Below are positions 59,404 through 64,000 of a stretch of DNA of 64,000 nucleotides, one piece after another (the stretch's first letter is position 1; each line of letters starts with the position of its first letter). Source of the stretch: Luzula sylvatica. Lineage: Eukaryota; Streptophyta; Magnoliopsida; Poales; Juncaceae. Made by a program: the position numbers and the translations under genes. The notes beneath the pieces are model-generated. The model worked only from the letters and a program-made list of their open reading frames with translations, was not told the DNA's origin and ran no database searches. The DNA lies in the NCBI GenBank assembly GCA_946800325.1, contig OX326959.1:40352908-40416907 (forward strand), written 5' to 3'.

Positions 59404-60722
59404 TTTAATATTTATTAGGCTTTTTTTATTTGGGCTTCGTTATATAATTTATTCATTTTTTTTAAACAACTTTCTACAATTTTATCTGATGTTACATTCA
59501 TTTCAATTATGATATTTGACAAAATTTAGAAAATTAATTAATTATTGATTTTCATAATCATGATTTCTTTATAATATTTATATGTTCATTATTTTACAAT
59601 ATACTTTTTAGCATTTTTAGAAGGTCATTCATTATTGTCAGTGACGTTGACTATTGCTATTCGTCAGGTTCACATTAAACCAACTTTGCTCACATGTTTA
59701 TCATTTCATATTATGTTACTTTATCAAATGTCCAATGAAATATGAAATACTAGTCAATTAATATATAATTTTACAAAACAAAACATAATATTTTACTATT
59801 ATTTTGAGAATTTTAATTTTATAAATTCATCAAATATTTCGTTTGAATTTATCTTTTATCTTTTCATATCTATATTAGAATAATTCATATATATCATTGT
59901 CCCTAATTTGAATTTTTAAATATATCATGTAAGAAAATATAATGCATATTTAAATAATAAAATTTTAAGTACTATTTATTTGTACAAAAATATAATCATA
60001 AAAATCTCATATAATATTAAGTATGATATATTTGTGTTTTTCTTCAAATGAATTTATTATTAAAATTTAAAAAATAATAGAAATTAAATTTTTTATCTAT
60101 CAAAACATAAATATCTTCTTAAACTTAAGAAAATGTATATATTAAATATTATTGTTATATGTAAGACTATAAAACTATACAGATCATATGATATTAAATA
60201 ATTTATATTTATATTTTGCTGAATTAAATTTTTATGTTATTTTTACAATTAAGTTTATATTATTTATAATTTTCATTGCATTTCATATCAGCAAAAAATA
60301 TAGTTATATATAATTAATGATGTGTTACCAATCTTAATCATGTAATATCCGTATCATGTCCATTTATCGAGCGGGTATTTTTAACCGCCGCATTTAGTAC
60401 TCGCTCCGGAATTGTTTCCATGCTTATTTTATAATATTTAATTTAAAAAACATCTAAATATACTAACTCAAAATAATTTACAAAATTAAGATAATTAACA
60501 TTAACATCACAATTAAGACACAGCGGAAGTAACTTCGATGTGGGAAGCACCACAAGTTAGAGTTGAACTACTAACCTAATAATGCCATTTGTTAAGACGT
60601 ATTAGGCAAGTAATAATTAAAAAATATTGAAAATCAGAAAATAGGAATTATAAAATATTAGAAAAAATAGATTAAAAAATCATATTAAAAATCCCAGAAT
60701 AAAAAAAATCAGAATTTAAAAA

Positions 60723-61270
60723 GGATGACGTTATTGCAAAATCTCACACGACTTAACAAAGAGCAATTTAAAAAAAAAATCAAACTAATGATAATTTTAC
60801 CCTCATTTATGATTATTGTTGTTTATTGTTTTGTATGTAACTAATGTATGTTATTATTTTTAATGTACAAAATAAAATCTAACAAATACGAAAACATAAA
60901 TGAATAAATTTACTCGTATATGCTCTCTTGTTAGTGAATATTATAAGACAAAATAAAATAAAATATGCTCTTCAATTTTCAAAATATAAAAAAAATTGTA
61001 TCCGATCTTCGTCTTTGAAAAAAAATAACTGCTATCCATGAATATCTAATTTGAAATTTGCAAATTATTATTTTTAATATGTTGTTTCAGTAAAAAAATT
61101 TGTAAGTTATTTTTAATGATTATGATTTTTATATATAATTATTTTTTCACAATTTATGGAATGTAAAAATTAAGAACAATAAATATTAATCATTATTAAT
61201 GGGGGCAAAATAGTCATTTCTTAAACTTTGCTCTTTGTTAAGTCATGTTAGCTCTTCTAATATCATCACC
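60723..61270. mobile_element. MITE, second copy of 3977-4524
   Basis: Same ends and the same TTTAAAAA duplication, inherited through the block duplication. Confidence 0.85.
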
Positions 61271-61278
61271 TTTAAAAA

Positions 61279-62848
61279 AACAAACAAAATTTGGAAAACC
61301 AGAATTAAATAAGATATCAATAAAAATAAATCAGATAAGAGCAAATTAAAAGAAATCAATTAAAAAAAAAGCAGTTAAAAGAACTGTTTCAAAGTTAATT
61401 TGTAGATCTGTAGATTTTAAAAAACTCTTGTTAAAACGGCTGTTGCAAAAATATAGAGAAGAATGGGATTTTTGAATTTTTAACATTAAGCATTGCGTTT
61501 GAACATTGCATTTGAACATTTTAACTTTTAAGTTTTAACCAAACGTTATCTGAACACAATCTTCAAGTAATTCCCATCTCGTGTATAAAAAAAAATGGAA
61601 TGTATCATACTTCTATAAATTTACTCCCTGGTATCTTTCTCTCTCAAACTCTTAAAATATTTTTAGCAAAATCTCGAGAGAGAAAAGAGTCTTTGGTAGA
61701 GCTTAAACTTCTCTATATATTCTAGTAAACCAATTTCCGTCTCCTTTCAAATATTCAAGTTATTCCCAACTCGTGTGATCGAATCCGTTAGGTTAGCTCG
61801 ATAGGCCGTTTCTTAGATTTGTGAAAGACTAGCAAATTCGTTTTTGTGAAGACCTGATCCATACAGAGAGAACATTAAATCGGTGTTGGATGCCTTGTAA
61901 TCTTTTAATCGAAAAATTGAATCAAGTGGACGCGTGGCATCCCGGAGACCTAAGTACTTGCGAGCGTTGATTCGGTCGAATAGCAAGTAAATATTAGTTA
62001 AAGCAAGCAAGTATTTACCGAAATCGTAATCATATCACGTGCCAAACTGGTTTGTGCGGTATTGCCTTCTTTGTTAATTACTTTATGCACTATTTAATTA
62101 CTAGTTAATTACCAAAGCATACTCGTAAATTGAATATTGATAAAAGTCGAAAATAGGAATTAACGCAATACTACACATTTGTGCACGCCTGGTCGTCAAA
62201 ATCAACAACCGAGCTACACGTGACAATTCATTTTTTCTCCATTTTGACCGCATAACACACACAGAGGCAAAAAAAATTATAAATATAAATTATTATGCAA
62301 AAAATATAATTCATGTCCAAAAAATATATATACAAAATATTACTCACGTAAAAAAAGGAATATAATACATCTTAAGAGATGTATCATATATACATGAAGT
62401 TATATCACCCGTATACAAATTGATAATATGTATGTATTCAAAAAATATATATTGTATATCTAAAACTTCTAACTTAAGATATATTATAGGTTCAAACAAA
62501 TATGACATGTATATGTATTTAGGAAAATATATCACACATCTAAAATGTGTAAGATACGTCTAAAAGATATACACACGCAAAAATACAATATAAATATAAT
62601 ATGTATAACATATTTTTTTAAAATACACGTAAAAACGTATGATACACATATAAGATATACGATATATCTAAAATAGTATAATACATCTAAAAACGTATAA
62701 TACACATGTAAGATATATGTTATATCTGAAATAGTATAAAAATCCTGAATGGAGGAAGATGTGCATTTAAAGTGCTTTAGGCGGCCCAAACAACAAAAAA
62801 TTATTTTTTGTTTGGAAAAATAGAATACCACGTGTCAGTCTCTAGTTG
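61279..62848. other. gene-free stretch, counterpart of 4533-6102
   Basis: The same content, including the roughly 58-bp direct repeat and the uncalled minus-strand frame at 61813-62010. Confidence 0.45.
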
Positions 62849-63045
62849 ATTTCGACGATCGGAGAGAGTAATTGTTGGAGTGTAGAAACTTTTTTCTAAC
62901 TGTTCAAGTAATTATTGTAATATTTAGAGAATATTTTATCAATGACCACATAATCAAGTTGATTGAGTGCTTAGCACAAATAACACTACGTGTTGGAAAG
63001 GTTGTGGATTCGAGTCCCGACGACATCAATATAAAAATAGAAACA

Positions 63046-63936
63046 TATAATGACCGCTATTCCTAATCCAATATATATAAATACAGATATAAAATACAAA
63101 ATACAAGTAAGTACAAATACAAATAACAATAAAAAATACGAATACAAGTACGAATGTCCAGGACAATTACGAAACACAAATACAAATGCCAACAAGAATA
63201 CAGACTACAAAAATGAAATGTGAATATGTATACGAATACAAACATGAACACGAACATAGCACGAACATGAATACTAATACAATTATGAATTAAGAATTAT
63301 GAATAACGAATTACGAATAACGAATTACGAAATATAAAATCGCACGAATACAAATACGAAATATGAATAGTAATACGAATTCGCCTATATGAATAATACA
63401 TGAATACGAATACACGAATACGAATAGATGAACATGAATGCGAGTATGAATACAAAATACGAATATGGAATACTAATACAAATATAGATAAGAATACAAA
63501 CAATTCGATACATTTCGGAAATGAGGAAATTTTAATTACAAAACACAACTTGATTGCCCAGTAAAAAACAACTGCACGCGATATTAAACGATAACACCCA
63601 TTTCCGAACACAACAATTAGAGAGAAACCCAAAAAGGTTCCTCGAATACTACAAATAAGTTACAAGCAAAAATAAAAATACGAATATGAATACATGACTA
63701 CGAATAATACAAAGGATGTGAATGCGAATTCGCAGCCACAAATGCGAATAAAAATTTTAAAAATAAATAAACATAAAATAAAATACGGATACGAAATAAG
63801 AAATGTGAATTACAAAATACAGGCACAAACACAAACACTTAATACGAACGAGGAAACGAAAAACCAATACAAGTACGAAATATAACACGAATACGAATAA
63901 AATCACAGATACGAATACGATTATGAAATATTTTTG
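63046..63936. repeat. AATACGAA-type low-complexity array, third copy
   Basis: Counterpart of 6300-7190 with a handful of substitutions. Confidence 0.75.
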
Positions 63937-64000
63937 TAATATCAACTTTAATGTTCATAAAATATGATGTTTATTAGCTGTCGTGATTATATCCTAAAAC

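Larger units (their letters stand above)
56747..64000. repeat. right copy of the 7.25-kb direct repeat (window edge)
   Basis: Matches 1-7254 base by base at offset 56,746. It is cut by the window end before the Helitron-like terminus. It contains the second delta gene, both MITEs (each with its target duplication) and the AATACGAA-type array, so the whole block was copied after those insertions. Confidence 0.95.

Overview
AT-rich eukaryotic DNA, most likely from a flowering plant. The evidence is an intact plant-type Ty1/copia retrotransposon, Helitron 3' ends, a CACTA-type terminus, MITEs with target-site duplications, TATA boxes about 90-160 bp upstream of short genes, and GT-AG introns. 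I see no bacterial operons, rRNA, tRNA gene or CRISPR array. I cannot name the species.

Layout. 1-7254 and 56747-64000 are one sequence repeated in direct orientation at a constant offset of 56,746 bp, with only about eight differences seen by eye. Between them lie four copies of a roughly 10-kb core unit, each rearranged differently: 7352-19194, 19233-27045, 36958-46245 and 48481-54206. A partial copy of 6103-7428 sits at 27046-28382. An 8,570-bp copia element (28383-36952) has split the third unit. Unit 3 runs into a broken calmodulin-like gene (45176-47215) and a Helitron 3' terminus (48014-48043). 54207-56746 is single-copy and gene-poor.

The most interesting content is a family of very short genes that I do not recognise. 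Their products are 69-76 residues and share H-P-A-C-P-G-x3-C-x4-C-x-H about 14-16 residues from the start, with no visible signal peptide and unrelated C-termini. Four types occur. Alpha and beta are on the minus strand and gamma is on the plus strand of each core unit. Delta is on the minus strand of the flanking 7.25-kb repeat and has an intron just before the motif. The four types differ at most third codon positions inside the motif while the residues stay fixed. That pattern suggests selection on protein rather than chance open frames. Apparently intact members are alpha-1b, alpha-4, beta-1, beta-2, beta-4, gamma-1, gamma-2, gamma-3 and both delta copies. Broken ones are alpha-1a, alpha-2, alpha-3, beta-3, gamma-4 and the three 5'-truncated gamma-prime copies. 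This looks like a young birth-and-death cluster amplified by segmental duplication, with junctions showing microhomology and templated filler.

The copia element has 975-bp LTRs differing at one site, a 5-bp CTCCT target duplication, a tRNA-iMet-type primer-binding site and an uninterrupted 1,324-residue gag-pol. Its LTRs and 1.5-kb leader carry about 36 copies of a CGTCATGACG palindrome, mostly in pairs 20-23 bp apart.

All of this was read by eye. Identities, ages and absence of homologues are not computed.
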